From contig NZ_SBIP01000004.1 in assembly GCF_004053875.1 (NCBI RefSeq), positions 620,001 to 684,000 of the forward strand: a stretch of DNA of 64,000 nt. The letters are read 5' to 3'. Below the pieces are notes generated by a model. The model was given only the letters and a program-made list of their open reading frames with translations. It searched no databases and had not been told where the DNA came from. The stretch is from Neorhizobium lilium. GTDB lineage: Bacteria > Pseudomonadota > Alphaproteobacteria > Rhizobiales > Rhizobiaceae. Below are positions 26,557 through 36,137 of this stretch, one piece after another. Within the stretch, counting starts at the first letter, position 1. Each line of letters opens with the position of its first letter. A program made the translations under genes and the position numbers.

Positions 26557-27913
26557 CCGTGTCGCGCAGGTGGTCGAGGGCGTGGCGAAGCTTTTCCACC
26601 ACCTGATCGACCTCAGAGCGGCTGATCGTCAGCGCCGGAGAGGCCAGCATGCGGTCACCGGTGGCGCGCAGGATAACCCCATTCTCGACGCAGTGGTTGC
26701 GCACCAGCGTACCGATATCGTCCGGCTTCGAATACCGGCGGCGCGTTGCCTTGTCCGCCGCAAGCTGCACCGCACCCATCAAGCCGACGCTTTCCGCCTG
26801 GCCGACGACCTCGTGATCCTCCAGGCTTTTCCAGGCGGCGGCGAAATAGGGGCCAATATCGTCGCGCACCCGCTCCACCAGGCCTTCATCCTCGATGATG
26901 CGGATGTTCTCCAAGGCCGCGGCCGCGCAGACCGGATGACCCGAATAGGTGAAGCCATGGTAGAATTCTCCCAGCTCGTTGACCATGACATCGGCAACCC
27001 GGTCGGAAACCATGACGCCGCCGATCGGCAGGTAGCCTGATGAAAGTCCCTTGGCGATGGGCGCAAGATCCGGTTCGATCCCGAAGTGCTGATAGCCGAA
27101 CCAGGAGCCCAGCCGGCCGAAGCCGCAGATCACTTCGTCCGAGACCAACAGGATGTTGCGCGCTTTGCAGATGCGGGCAATCTTCGGCCAGTAGGTGTCC
27201 GGTGGAATGATGACACCGCCGGCGCCCTGAATAGGTTCGGCGACGAACGCCGCCACCCGGTCCTCGCCAAGCTCGTCGATCTTCGCCTCCAATTCGCGGG
27301 CGACCTTGAGGCCGAACTCGTCAGGGGTAAGGTCGCCGCCTTCGGCATACCAATAGGGCTGGCCGATGTGATGTACACCTTCGATCGGCAGATTGCCCTG
27401 CTCGTGCATCAGCTTCATGCCGCCGAGCGATGCGCCGGCAACGGTAGAGCCGTGATAGCCATTCTTGCGGGCGATCACTTCGGTCTTTTCCGGCTTGCCC
27501 AGCGCCTTCCAGTAGACGCGGGCGATGCGGAACCAGGTATCGGTGGCTTCGGAGCCGGAATTCGTGAAGAAGATGCGGTTCAGCTTGCCGCCAGTATGGG
27601 AGGCGATCTTCTGGGCGAGCAGGGTTGCAGGCGGCGTCGTGGTGCCGAAGAAGCTGTTGTAATAGGGCAGCTCCTCCATCTGCCTGCGAGCAGCCTCGGC
27701 AATCGAAGTGCGGCCATAGCCGACATTGACGCACCACAGACCCGCAAAGGCATCCAGATATCGCTTGCCCGTCGAGTCGTAGATGAAGACGCCTTCTGCA
27801 CGTTCGATGATCCGCGTGCCCTTGGCGTTCAGCTGTTTCATGTCCGAGAACGGATGGAGATGATGGGCGGCGTCGATCGCCGCGAGATTCGAAATCTTTG
27901 GTGCGTCGTTCAT
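26546..27913 (-). CDS. Class III aminotransferase, putrescine-pyruvate type (SpuC-like)
   Basis: This 455-residue omega-transaminase has FFTNSGSEATDT for PLP-phosphate binding, NGYHGSTVAGASLGG, FVAEPIQGAGG, LLVSDEVICGFGRLG and the PLP lysine K288 in APIAKGLSSGYLP. The sequence pattern is close to SpuC-type putrescine:pyruvate aminotransferases. It is divergent, across 87 bases, from a gamma-glutamylpolyamine-synthetase-like gene, which fits a polyamine use locus. The substrate is inferred. Confidence 0.9.
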   Translation of the reverse strand: MNDAPKISNLAAIDAAHHLHPFSDMKQLNAKGTRIIERAEGVFIYDSTGKRYLDAFAGLWCVNVGYGRTSIAEAARRQMEELPYYNSFFGTTTPPATLLAQKIASHTGGKLNRIFFTNSGSEATDTWFRIARVYWKALGKPEKTEVIARKNGYHGSTVAGASLGGMKLMHEQGNLPIEGVHHIGQPYWYAEGGDLTPDEFGLKVARELEAKIDELGEDRVAAFVAEPIQGAGGVIIPPDTYWPKIARICKARNILLVSDEVICGFGRLGSWFGYQHFGIEPDLAPIAKGLSSGYLPIGGVMVSDRVADVMVNELGEFYHGFTYSGHPVCAAAALENIRIIEDEGLVERVRDDIGPYFAAAWKSLEDHEVVGQAESVGLMGAVQLAADKATRRRYSKPDDIGTLVRNHCVENGVILRATGDRMLASPALTISRSEVDQVVEKLRHALDHLRDTVTA

Positions 27914-28000
27914 GCTGTTCTCCCGGCCGGTTCCCAGATTGTCTGGTTAGTTTCTATCGGCTACGAATGGGTTTCCGCAACACCCCCCAAAGAAGTTGGC

Positions 28001-29338
28001 ATGACGTCCCACGACACCAGCCCGCCCCGCATCGAAATCCTTCTCGTCGGCATGAACGGCGATCTGCGCGGAAAGCAAATCCCGCTCGAGGCGCAGAAGA
28101 AGGTCTGGGACGGGACTGTGCGCCTGCCCTCGTCCACCCAGTCGCTCGATATCTGGGGGTATGACAATGACGAGTTTACCGGGCTTTCGATGTCGGTCGG
28201 CGATCCGGATGGGCAGTGTATCCCCGACAGCCGGAGCCTTGCACCGATGCCATGGGCGCCGGCTGGGTCCGTTCAGGTGCTGGCGACCATGCACGAGATG
28301 GACGGCACTCCGAGCTTTATCGATCCACGGGCCATCCTTGCCGCCATGCTGGAGCGCTATCGCAAGCGTGGCCTGACGCCGGTCGTTGCCACGGAACTCG
28401 AGTTCTACGTGGTCGAGGATGACTGGCGGGAAACGGGCAGGCCACAGCCTCCGGCCCGGCTGCGCTATCGCGACGAGCCAAACGGGTTCCAGCTTTACGA
28501 CATGAATGCCGTGGACACGCTCGATGCTTACCTACAGACGGTGCGGGCCTGGGCAAAGCTTCAGGAACTGCCGGCAGATGCCACGACGGCGGAATTCGGG
28601 CCGGGACAGTTCGAGATCAACCTCCTGCACCGCGCCGATGCGCTGGCTGCCGCGGACGACTGCATCTATTTGAAGCGCATTGCCGAACAGGCCGCCCGCA
28701 AGCATGGTCTGAAATCCACCTGCATGGCAAAACCTTATGCGGATCATGCCGGGTCCGGCCTGCATGTCCATGCCAGCGTGATCGATGCCGACGGCAGAAA
28801 CGTGCTCGATGCTGGGGATAACGATCCGGTTCGGCTGAAATCCGTGACGGCCGGGCTGCTGAAGACCATGCGCGAAGCACAGCTGATCTTTGCGCCCTTT
28901 GCCAATTCCTACCGCCGCTTTCAGCCGGGCTCCTTTGCGCCGGTGGACATAGATTGGGGATTTGGCCATCGCGGTACGGCGATCCGCATTCCGGATGCCA
29001 AAGGGCCAGCAGCCCGCGTCGAGCATCGCGTGGCGGGTGCCGATGCCAATCCCTACCTGCTGCTGACGGCGATCCTTGGCGGCATGCTGCTTGGTCTGGA
29101 CGAGGCGCTCGATCCGGGTCCCGCCACCGAGCCCGGCAAGGAACCACCCACAGGCGGACAGCGCCTGACGCATGATTTCCTGACGGCAGTGGAAGAGTTT
29201 TCCGCATCTCCCTTCATCCGGGACGCCTTCGGCGAGCGCTATCAGAAGCTCTACGGAGATACGAAGCGCAAGGAGGCGATCACCTATCTGCGAACGGTCT
29301 CCGACTTCGACTACCGGACCTATCTGCCACGGATCTGA
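28001..29338 (+). CDS. Glutamine synthetase-family enzyme, gamma-glutamylputrescine synthetase-like
   Basis: This 445-residue protein has the GS catalytic domain: ATELEFYVVED, EFGPGQFEINLLH, GSGLHVHASVIDADG (glutamate binding) and the later VEHRVAGADANPYLLL in place of RIP-type GS ends. This pattern matches PuuA/GlnA-like enzymes that join glutamate to amines. The ATG at 28001 begins the homology; the same frame is open far upstream but is not coding there. Pairing with the SpuC-like gene supports a role in polyamine catabolism. Confidence 0.88.
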   Translation: MTSHDTSPPRIEILLVGMNGDLRGKQIPLEAQKKVWDGTVRLPSSTQSLDIWGYDNDEFTGLSMSVGDPDGQCIPDSRSLAPMPWAPAGSVQVLATMHEMDGTPSFIDPRAILAAMLERYRKRGLTPVVATELEFYVVEDDWRETGRPQPPARLRYRDEPNGFQLYDMNAVDTLDAYLQTVRAWAKLQELPADATTAEFGPGQFEINLLHRADALAAADDCIYLKRIAEQAARKHGLKSTCMAKPYADHAGSGLHVHASVIDADGRNVLDAGDNDPVRLKSVTAGLLKTMREAQLIFAPFANSYRRFQPGSFAPVDIDWGFGHRGTAIRIPDAKGPAARVEHRVAGADANPYLLLTAILGGMLLGLDEALDPGPATEPGKEPPTGGQRLTHDFLTAVEEFSASPFIRDAFGERYQKLYGDTKRKEAITYLRTVSDFDYRTYLPRI

Positions 29339-29448
29339 GGTGCCAGCCCGTGGATGCGGGAGCGACTGGCGGGATGGGCGTATTGGCCATATGATGGCCC
29401 TCAGGGGGTAACAGACATGCTGTGTCAGCGGATGGGTTGGTAGCGCCG

Positions 29449-31701
29449 ATGGAAAAGCTGATGCCGTTCTGCCGGGCTGCCGTCATAGGTCTGGCGGCGA
29501 TCTTCGGAGTTGCTTCGCCGGCGCTCGCGCAGGACGCGCCGCTGACGATCATTCTCCACCAGGGCCAGAGCGCTTCGGATGTGCAGCAGGTGCTTGATCT
29601 TGCCGCCCAGACGGGGCGACCGGTCACGGTGCAGGTGGAGCAAGCCAAAACCTCGCCAGCCGGCGCTACTGCCGTGGCCGCGACTGCTCCACCCGCACCG
29701 ATAGCGCCTGCTCCAGCAACACCGACCCCGGCAATGGAATCGACGCCCGAAATGGCCGCCGGTAGCATGGGCATGGCGTCCTGGGAGCGGTCTTCCGACG
29801 CCCTTCTTCGCGGCGCAACGGTTGCGCTGGCTGGTCTTTCCGGCCTTTCCGGCATGATTGCGACGACGGCTGCCAAGCTCGAGGCGGAAAATAGCAGCTA
29901 CGGCCGGGCGGTGCTGGCCGGCATTTTATCCGTGGCAGCCGGCGCGGGAGCGACTTTTCTGGTGCGCTCGCTCCTGCAGATGCTCGTGTCTCGCCGCATG
30001 GTGACCCACAGGGTTGCCGGGACGTTCCGCCGGGCCATCCGCTGCCTTCTCATTGACCTTGCTTCGATAGGCTTCTTTCTTGCAGCCTCTAAACTCGTGC
30101 TTCATCTGGCAAGCGAAGCGACAACGACCGCATTCCAACTTGGCGAAGGGATCGTCACCGCGGCCTTCGTCTCCTCCGTCTACATCGTCGTCGCACGCTT
30201 CCTGTTCCTGCCCGACCGGCACGGAACACCGCTGATCGACATCCGCAATCCCCATTGGCATTACCGCATGCTGGTCTCCTACGGCCTCATCAGCGCCTGC
30301 CTGAGCGAAAGTGTGAGGCTTGCCCATGCGCTGGGTCTGGAGAAAGGGTCGATCGACGGCTGGTTCCTGATCGGCAACATGGTGCTGGTTGTCTTGAAAC
30401 TTACCTGGTTCATTGGAGGACGAGAAAGTATCCGCGATGCCTTCCTGGGCGCCAAGCCCGGCCTTGTGCGCAGGGTCATCGGCAACCTGTTGCCGGAATT
30501 CTATATCGCGACGGCCATTTTCATCTGGCTGGGGGGCTTCCTTGTCGCAGGCACGACCGATAGCCCGCGCTGGACCTTTGCCGCCGGCAGCACACAGATG
30601 ATCCTGCTGATCGTACCCGTTCTTGCATTGGGTGCCCATGCCCTGATGGACGAGATCACTCTGCATTGGGAAGCGACCCATGGCCACGGCTTCTGGTCGT
30701 CTTTCCTGGCAAGCCTCCGGGTCGTGCTGGCCGGCGCCGCCTGGATAATCGGGCTGCATCTCATTACCCGCATCTGGTGGCCGCTCATGCAGGGGGAAGC
30801 CGTGCTTGCCACAGGCTGGATCATTTGGCTGGAGCGTTTCAGCCTGGCGATCGCGGCAAGCTGGGCCGTCTACACCTTCGTCTGGAAATATGCCGAATCG
30901 ATTGCGCCGCAGCAGCAGGTCATGCTTCCGGGCCAGGAGGACGAGCAAGCCGAGAAGAAGCCCACCAGCCGGCTTTCGACCGCACTTCCGGTGATCCGCA
31001 ACCTCGTGCTGGGCGCCGTGCTGGCGGTCGGCGGATTGATTATCCTGAGTTCGCTCGGCCTCAATGTCGCGCCACTCCTGGCAGGCTTCGGCGTACTGGG
31101 CCTGGCGCTTTCCTTCGGCTCGCAGGCATTGGTGAAGGATGTTGTCTCCGGCATCTTCTTCATCGTTGATGACGCCTTCCGGATCGGGGAATATATCAAT
31201 ACCGGCAAGCTGCAAGGAACAGTGGAGCAGATCACGGTCCGTTCGGTGCGGCTCCGTCACCATAACGGGCCGATCCATACGATCCCGTTCGGCCAGATTA
31301 CGTCCGTCAGCAATTTCAGCCGCGATTGGGGTACTATCAAGTTCCAGCTGCGCTTCGAACGCGACAGCGATGCGGAAGTCATCCGCAAGGCTGCAAAAAA
31401 GGTGGGCCTGGGCATGCTGGAAGATCCGGAATACGGGCCGGAGTTCCTGATCCCGCTGAAGATGCAGGGCATTCAGGACATCACCGAAACCTCGATGATC
31501 GTGCGCTTCAAGTTCACCTGCCTGCCCGGCAATCCCAGCATCCTGAAGCGGGAGGCGATGAAGCGGCTGATCGCTGCCTGCAAGGAGGCCGGGCTGGAAT
31601 TCGCATCGAACGCGGTCACGGTCCGATCGAACTCGACCAGCGTCGTGGAGGCTGCGGCCGCGAGCTCCTCTCCTCCGTCGCTTACGTCCGTCGCCATATG
31701 A
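29449..31701 (+). CDS. MscS-family mechanosensitive channel (large, with periplasmic N-terminus)
   Basis: This 750-residue protein has a signal peptide (about 1-28), an Ala/Pro-rich periplasmic stretch and several membrane segments. The MscS core lies in residues of about 510-680: the pore helix LLAGFGVLGLALSFGSQ, then the beta domain with IGEYINTGKLQGTVEQITVR and TIPFGQITSVSNFS. It is similar in layout to YbiO/YnaI-type channels and would release solutes on hypo-osmotic shock. The ATG at 29449 is preferred; an ATG at 29461 is possible. Confidence 0.9.
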   Translation: MEKLMPFCRAAVIGLAAIFGVASPALAQDAPLTIILHQGQSASDVQQVLDLAAQTGRPVTVQVEQAKTSPAGATAVAATAPPAPIAPAPATPTPAMESTPEMAAGSMGMASWERSSDALLRGATVALAGLSGLSGMIATTAAKLEAENSSYGRAVLAGILSVAAGAGATFLVRSLLQMLVSRRMVTHRVAGTFRRAIRCLLIDLASIGFFLAASKLVLHLASEATTTAFQLGEGIVTAAFVSSVYIVVARFLFLPDRHGTPLIDIRNPHWHYRMLVSYGLISACLSESVRLAHALGLEKGSIDGWFLIGNMVLVVLKLTWFIGGRESIRDAFLGAKPGLVRRVIGNLLPEFYIATAIFIWLGGFLVAGTTDSPRWTFAAGSTQMILLIVPVLALGAHALMDEITLHWEATHGHGFWSSFLASLRVVLAGAAWIIGLHLITRIWWPLMQGEAVLATGWIIWLERFSLAIAASWAVYTFVWKYAESIAPQQQVMLPGQEDEQAEKKPTSRLSTALPVIRNLVLGAVLAVGGLIILSSLGLNVAPLLAGFGVLGLALSFGSQALVKDVVSGIFFIVDDAFRIGEYINTGKLQGTVEQITVRSVRLRHHNGPIHTIPFGQITSVSNFSRDWGTIKFQLRFERDSDAEVIRKAAKKVGLGMLEDPEYGPEFLIPLKMQGIQDITETSMIVRFKFTCLPGNPSILKREAMKRLIAACKEAGLEFASNAVTVRSNSTSVVEAAAASSSPPSLTSVAI

Positions 31702-31788
31702 CGACCGAAGGCAGCGTGGCTACAGGCGCACAGGCTTGATCTTGGCGATACGTGTCGGGTAGAGCGACACCCAAAGAGGTGAAATTTT

Positions 31789-32466
31789 ATGCTGCCCTGG
31801 ATTCAACTCGATTCCGCGACCATTCCCGGAGATGGCGGCGAACTGCGCTTGAAACAACGCGGCCAGGAATTCTCCATCATGCTTGGCGCCAATGAGCTGA
31901 TGAACAGCCGGCTGAGCGGCTCGGAAGAAGCTCTGGCAACGCTGGCGCAGGAGAAGCTCCGGGGTCGGACTGCGCCCACCATGCTGATCGGCGGGCTCGG
32001 CATGGGCTTCACCCTGCGGGCAGCGCTTTCCGTTCTGCCATCCAACGCCCGCGTCACGGTTGCGGAACTGGTGCCAACCGTCATTGCTTGGGCGCGTGGC
32101 CCGATGGCGGGAGTTTTCCAAGGCTGTCTGGACGATCCACGCGTCGAAATCCATGAGGGTGATGTGGCAGGGCTTATCCGGTCGGTCAATAACCGCTTCG
32201 ACGCCATCCTGCTCGATGTCGACAATGGCCCGGACGGCTTGACCCGCCCGTCCAACGACCGCCTCTACGATGCGGTCGGATTGCGCGCCAGCCGGGACGC
32301 ACTGCGTCCGGGCGGCGTGCTTGCTGTCTGGTCGTCCGGTCCGGATCCGCGCTTCACGCGTCGGCTGAAGGATGCCGGCTTCACCGCCGAGGTCGTGAAC
32401 ATGCGCGCCAACGGCAAGCGGGGCGGCGCAAGGCATGTCATCTGGCTGGCGGTAAAGGCGGAGTGA
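31789..32466 (+). CDS. Spermidine synthase-like SAM-dependent methyltransferase
   Basis: This 225-residue Rossmann protein has LIGGLGMGFTLRAAL (SAM/dcSAM loop), VTVAELVPTVIAWAR and FDAILLDVDNGPDG, as in spermidine synthase-like proteins. It lacks a clear polyamine pocket, so it may be a methyltransferase of unknown target. GAGGTG lies eight bases before the ATG. Confidence 0.78.
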   Translation: MLPWIQLDSATIPGDGGELRLKQRGQEFSIMLGANELMNSRLSGSEEALATLAQEKLRGRTAPTMLIGGLGMGFTLRAALSVLPSNARVTVAELVPTVIAWARGPMAGVFQGCLDDPRVEIHEGDVAGLIRSVNNRFDAILLDVDNGPDGLTRPSNDRLYDAVGLRASRDALRPGGVLAVWSSGPDPRFTRRLKDAGFTAEVVNMRANGKRGGARHVIWLAVKAE

Positions 32467-32493
32467 TAATCCTCTACCGACAGTGCGACAGGC

Positions 32494-32829
32494 CTACTTG
32501 TTCTTCAAGAGCCAGATCTTGCCGGCCATAGTAATGCCGTGCGAGGCCTCTTCCGGAGGAAGGTCCGGGTTGAGGCTTTGAATGAGCCCGAGTTCCCGCA
32601 GTTCGTTGACGGTGGTCGTCGTCAGGAACTTGATCTTCTGCGGGCGCTCCTTGAACCTGTCCGTGCGCGCATAGGTGGCCGTCGCGTTCAGATGCGTCCA
32701 CCGCTTGGCTTCCTGCGGAAACAGATCGCCATCCTTGGCGAGCTTGAGACCCCGGATCTGCGTAGGGGTGAGAATGGCATCATGGGCAGCATTTGCTGCT
32801 GCCGGTTCGGGTCTAGTCGTCGCGTTCAA
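32494..32829 (-). CDS. Conserved hypothetical protein
   Basis: This encodes 111 residues, with an Ala-rich N-terminus and a basic middle with short repeats of Thr and Leu (KIKFLTTTTVNELRELGLIQ), ending AGKIWLLKNK. The middle looks like a small helix-turn-helix or winged fold but this is not firm. It converges on the methyltransferase gene. The family was not recognised. Confidence 0.6.
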   Translation of the reverse strand: MNATTRPEPAAANAAHDAILTPTQIRGLKLAKDGDLFPQEAKRWTHLNATATYARTDRFKERPQKIKFLTTTTVNELRELGLIQSLNPDLPPEEASHGITMAGKIWLLKNK

Positions 32830-33098
32830 ACTACGGGTCCTTTTCGGAAGATCGGTGCCCTGTCATCTTGGTTGCCTACGGTGCTGTTCATGTGATTTGA
32901 CAACAGCTTCGCACGGCCCTGCACCGATGACGGGAAGGTGAAAGCCTTTGGCTCCCTCTTCTATGCGCCAAAATTGCGGGTTTGGGGACCCTGAAAATGC
33001 GAAAGACGACGAACAAAGTTGATTCGCGCCTCTTTCGAGGCCTTAACCCCTCATAATTTGCCTCTTGCAGACCTGCTTTGGGAGTGCACGGGTGCTTA

Positions 33099-34037
33099 TC
33101 ACCGGGCATTATCCAGCAGGTCCCGAGCTTCCTGGCCATGAACACTGTTTACCAGCACCTTCAATTCGCCGGCATGGATCTTCAGCAGCACGTCGCGTTT
33201 CATGGGCAAAAGTTCGCCATCGATGACGCAGCGCACGTCGTGACGATGGCGGGGAAAATGAAGCTCCAACTGCGTCGCCGTCATGGCCGTGACTGACGCA
33301 CTCTCCTTCAATCGACCGCGCAGAATGTCGAAGGTAAGCCTTGCAACGCCAGCGGGCTTCAGAGGTTCGGCAATATAGAAGCCGAGATGTCCGCGCGTCA
33401 GGTCGTCCGCGTACATGAGCGGATCTCTGCCGAACTCGTTGTTGGAGACCGATATGGCCGATACCTTCCGATAGCCGGTCTTGCCGTCCATGGTGAACTC
33501 CACCTCGAATTCCGGCGGATTGAACATGACGCCGACGGCCGCCCGCATGCTGGCCCGCATCTTGCCGAGGCGGGAGGCGAAATCCATGGAGTTACGATAG
33601 CGCACCATGCGGGCATGGAGGCCGGCGGAGAACTGGTGGACAAAGCTCTGGCCGTTGGCGCTGGCGATGTCGATATTTTCCGGAACGGCCACTGCGAGCG
33701 CATCGAGCACTTCCCATATGTCTAGCGGCAATTTCAACGAGCGGGCGAAAAGGTTCATCGTGCCAGCCGGCACCACGCCAAGCGCGATCTGCCCTTTCCA
33801 GGCGATCCGCGCGGCCGAGGAAATGGTTCCGTCGCCGCCCCCGGCAATCAGCGCATCTATACCGTTGGTTGAAGCTGCGCGTTCCATGGTCTCGACGACC
33901 TTGTCGCCGGAAACCACATGACATTCGATCTGGTGACCTGCCGCCTCGAACGTCTTCGTTGCATGGGCGCAATAAGCGCTCATGTCGGTCGTCCTGAAAG
34001 TACCGCCATCGCGGTTAAACACGGCAAACAGATTCAT
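33099..34037 (-). CDS. Diacylglycerol/lipid kinase-family protein
   Basis: This 312-residue protein is of the DAGK catalytic (YegS/LCB5) family. The nucleotide site is ALIAGGGDGTISSAARI (near 63-79) and is followed by ALGVVPAGTMNLFARSLKLP, the family's GTxNxxA pattern. The C-terminal beta-sandwich completes the fold. Members phosphorylate lipids at the inner membrane. The ATG at 34037 begins the homology; 49 upstream residues of the open frame are not protein-like. Confidence 0.88.
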   Translation of the reverse strand: MNLFAVFNRDGGTFRTTDMSAYCAHATKTFEAAGHQIECHVVSGDKVVETMERAASTNGIDALIAGGGDGTISSAARIAWKGQIALGVVPAGTMNLFARSLKLPLDIWEVLDALAVAVPENIDIASANGQSFVHQFSAGLHARMVRYRNSMDFASRLGKMRASMRAAVGVMFNPPEFEVEFTMDGKTGYRKVSAISVSNNEFGRDPLMYADDLTRGHLGFYIAEPLKPAGVARLTFDILRGRLKESASVTAMTATQLELHFPRHRHDVRCVIDGELLPMKRDVLLKIHAGELKVLVNSVHGQEARDLLDNAR

Positions 34038-34206
34038 GTCTGGCAAGTCCCCGGCGTTTAGCCCGGACCCACAACGGACCAGGAACCAAATGGTTGCGCG
34101 GCGGTTGGGGAGGCAAGAATCACACCACGAGACACAATGCCGTGAATATTGCAACAAATATAAATCCAATCTACCGCAATGCACAAGTTCATGATACTCA
34201 AATGAC

Positions 34207-34267
34207 AGGTCATTGTTGACCTACACCTCCAGGGCGGGTAGGCATCCACGCCTAACCCGCTTTTTTT
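34207..34267 (+). ncRNA. Small RNA of mmgR/suhB-like layout
   Basis: Hairpin one pairs AGGTCA (34207-34212) with TGACCT (34217-34222) around a four-base loop. A single-stranded ACACCTCC follows, able to pair with ribosome binding sites. Hairpin two pairs GCGGGT-AGGC with GCCT-ACCCGC (34234-34260) and is followed by seven T, a clear rho-independent terminator. It lies in an intergenic region with no gene to end, 28 bases before the MFS start. Two hairpins with an exposed anti-Shine-Dalgarno stretch fit the rhizobial mmgR/suhB sRNA family as I remember it. The 5' end is not certain. Confidence 0.6.
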
Positions 34268-34294
34268 CCCACCTTATCCCGAACAGACGTTATC

Positions 34295-35533
34295 ATGAGC
34301 AAAAGTGCAGCGCGCCTTGATTCTGCAGAGGAATTCGATGCAGAGAGGCAGGAGGCTGCAGTGGCTCTTTCACCACTTGCGGTCGCCTTGATCGTCATTG
34401 CACTTGCCGTCGGCGGCTTCGGCATCGGCACGGGCGAATTCGTCATCATGGGTCTTTTGCCGGAGGTCGCCTCCACATTCGAGGTCAGCATTCCCCGTGC
34501 CGGCTACGTCATTAGCGCCTATGCTCTCGGCGTCGTTGTCGGTGCGCCGATCATCGCAGTGCTCGCTGCAAAGCTGCCGCGTCGCCTGCTGCTGTTGTGC
34601 CTGATAGGGCTTTTTGCGATCGGCAATATCCTCAGCGCAATGGCGCCGACATTCTGGAGCTTCACGGCACTCCGTTTCTTAACAGGCCTGCCGCACGGCG
34701 CCTATTTTGGCGTTGCCTCGCTCGTGGCTGCATCTATGGTTCCGCCGAACAAGCGTGCCCGGGCTGTCGGGCGCGTCATGCTGGGCTTGACGATCGCCAC
34801 GCTTGCCGGAACGCCGCTTGCTACCTTCCTCGGCCAGAGCCTCAACTGGCGCGCGGCCTTCCTGCTTGTCGGCGGCATCGGCGCTTTGACGGTCGCCCTG
34901 CTGTGGTACTTCCTGCCGCGTGACAAGGTTCAGGAGGGAGCGAGCATCCGCCGCGAACTCAGCGCGTTTGGCCGCACCCAAGTCTGGCTGACGCTCGGCA
35001 TCTCGGCCATCGGCTTCGGCGGCATGTTTTCCGTGTTCAGCTATATCGCCTCGACCACCACCGTCATGGCAGGGCTACCGGTCGGCATGGTCTCGATCGT
35101 GCTAGCGCTTTTCGGGATCGGCATGAATGTCGGCAATGTCGTCGGCTCGCGGCTTGCCGACTGGTCGCTGAAAGGCACGATCGGCGGCTCCATGGTCTTC
35201 TACATCGTGGTCATGCTGTGCTTCGCGCTTTTCTCGCATAATCCGATTGCGCTTTACATCACCGTCTTCCTGGTAGGTTGCGGCTTTGCACCGGGTCCTG
35301 CCCTGCAGACGCGGCTGATGGATGTGGCGGCGGATGCACAGACGCTGGCGGCGGCCTCCAACCATTCGGCGTTCAATATCGCCAATGCGCTCGGTGCCTG
35401 GCTTGGCGGCCTGGTTATCACATGGGGCTGGGGCTTTGCAGCGACCGGCTATGTGGGCGCCCTGCTCTCGCTGCTCGGCCTGTGCGTCTTCGGTATTTCC
35501 GTCACCCTCGAAAAGCGCCAGGCCAGGGTTTAG
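34295..35533 (+). CDS. MFS transporter, DHA1 (AraJ/chloramphenicol efflux-like)
   Basis: This 412-residue permease has twelve predicted membrane segments. The first is followed by GTGEFVIMGLLPEVA, the mark of the AraJ/YdhP efflux group. A motif-A-like LAAKLPRRLLLL follows, then FLTGLPHGAYFGVASLVAASMVPPNKRARAVG between segments 4 and 5. It probably exports sugars or drugs; the substrate is unknown. It begins right after the sRNA terminator, so read-through or a separate promoter is possible. Confidence 0.88.
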   Translation: MSKSAARLDSAEEFDAERQEAAVALSPLAVALIVIALAVGGFGIGTGEFVIMGLLPEVASTFEVSIPRAGYVISAYALGVVVGAPIIAVLAAKLPRRLLLLCLIGLFAIGNILSAMAPTFWSFTALRFLTGLPHGAYFGVASLVAASMVPPNKRARAVGRVMLGLTIATLAGTPLATFLGQSLNWRAAFLLVGGIGALTVALLWYFLPRDKVQEGASIRRELSAFGRTQVWLTLGISAIGFGGMFSVFSYIASTTTVMAGLPVGMVSIVLALFGIGMNVGNVVGSRLADWSLKGTIGGSMVFYIVVMLCFALFSHNPIALYITVFLVGCGFAPGPALQTRLMDVAADAQTLAAASNHSAFNIANALGAWLGGLVITWGWGFAATGYVGALLSLLGLCVFGISVTLEKRQARV

Positions 35534-35663
35534 ATTGCCTTCTACCCGAGCGCTCGATCCAAAACGAAGCTCGACTTTTGGCTGAGCCGGGGCAGCCGAT
35601 GCTCCATCTTCCTGCTATCGCCCACCGGTGCTACCTTTACACTGAGGGCACCAAAAGGGGGAT

Positions 35664-36083
35664 ATGATGGCGACTTCACAGACAAGCACATTCGGCAATC
35701 CGTTGGAGGCACTGACGGGCACGACCTGGTTCGGCTATCTGGCCCGAGCCATGTTGACTTTCATGTATTGGGGAAGCGGCCTTTCGAAGCTGATCGACTT
35801 CAATGGCGGGGTTGCCGAAATGACCCATTTCGGTCTCGAGCCGGCGGTCGCCTTCAACATCGCGGTGATCGTCACGCAACTGGCCGGCTCAGCACTGATC
35901 ATCCTCAATCGCTGGACATGGCTCGGCGCCGGAGCACTGGCCGTCTTCACCGCGCTCACCATCCCAATCGCCCATACGTTCTGGGCTATGGAAGAGCCGT
36001 TCAAGACCATGGAGTTTTATGTGGTCATGGAGCACATCACCGTTATCGGCGGGCTGATGGTGGTCGCCTGGAAGTCTCGCTGA
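35664..36083 (+). CDS. DoxX-family membrane protein
   Basis: This 139-residue protein has four hydrophobic segments and the DoxX pattern (LARAMLTFMYWGSGLSKLIDFNGG then FGLEPAVAFNIAVIVTQLAGSALIILNR). It is located in the inner membrane. Family members are linked to quinone or thiol redox but the function here is unknown. AGGGGG lies just upstream; the ATG at 35664 or at 35667 may be used. Confidence 0.85.
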   Translation: MMATSQTSTFGNPLEALTGTTWFGYLARAMLTFMYWGSGLSKLIDFNGGVAEMTHFGLEPAVAFNIAVIVTQLAGSALIILNRWTWLGAGALAVFTALTIPIAHTFWAMEEPFKTMEFYVVMEHITVIGGLMVVAWKSR

Positions 36084-36137
36084 CCGGGAGACCGCGGCTC
36101 AGCTTTTGCCGCGATCTTCCTTGTACAAGATGATTGA

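Noticed and set aside
27086..28000. N-terminal extension of the glutamine synthetase-like gene
   Set aside because: It is antisense to the aminotransferase gene; the homology starts at the ATG at 28001.
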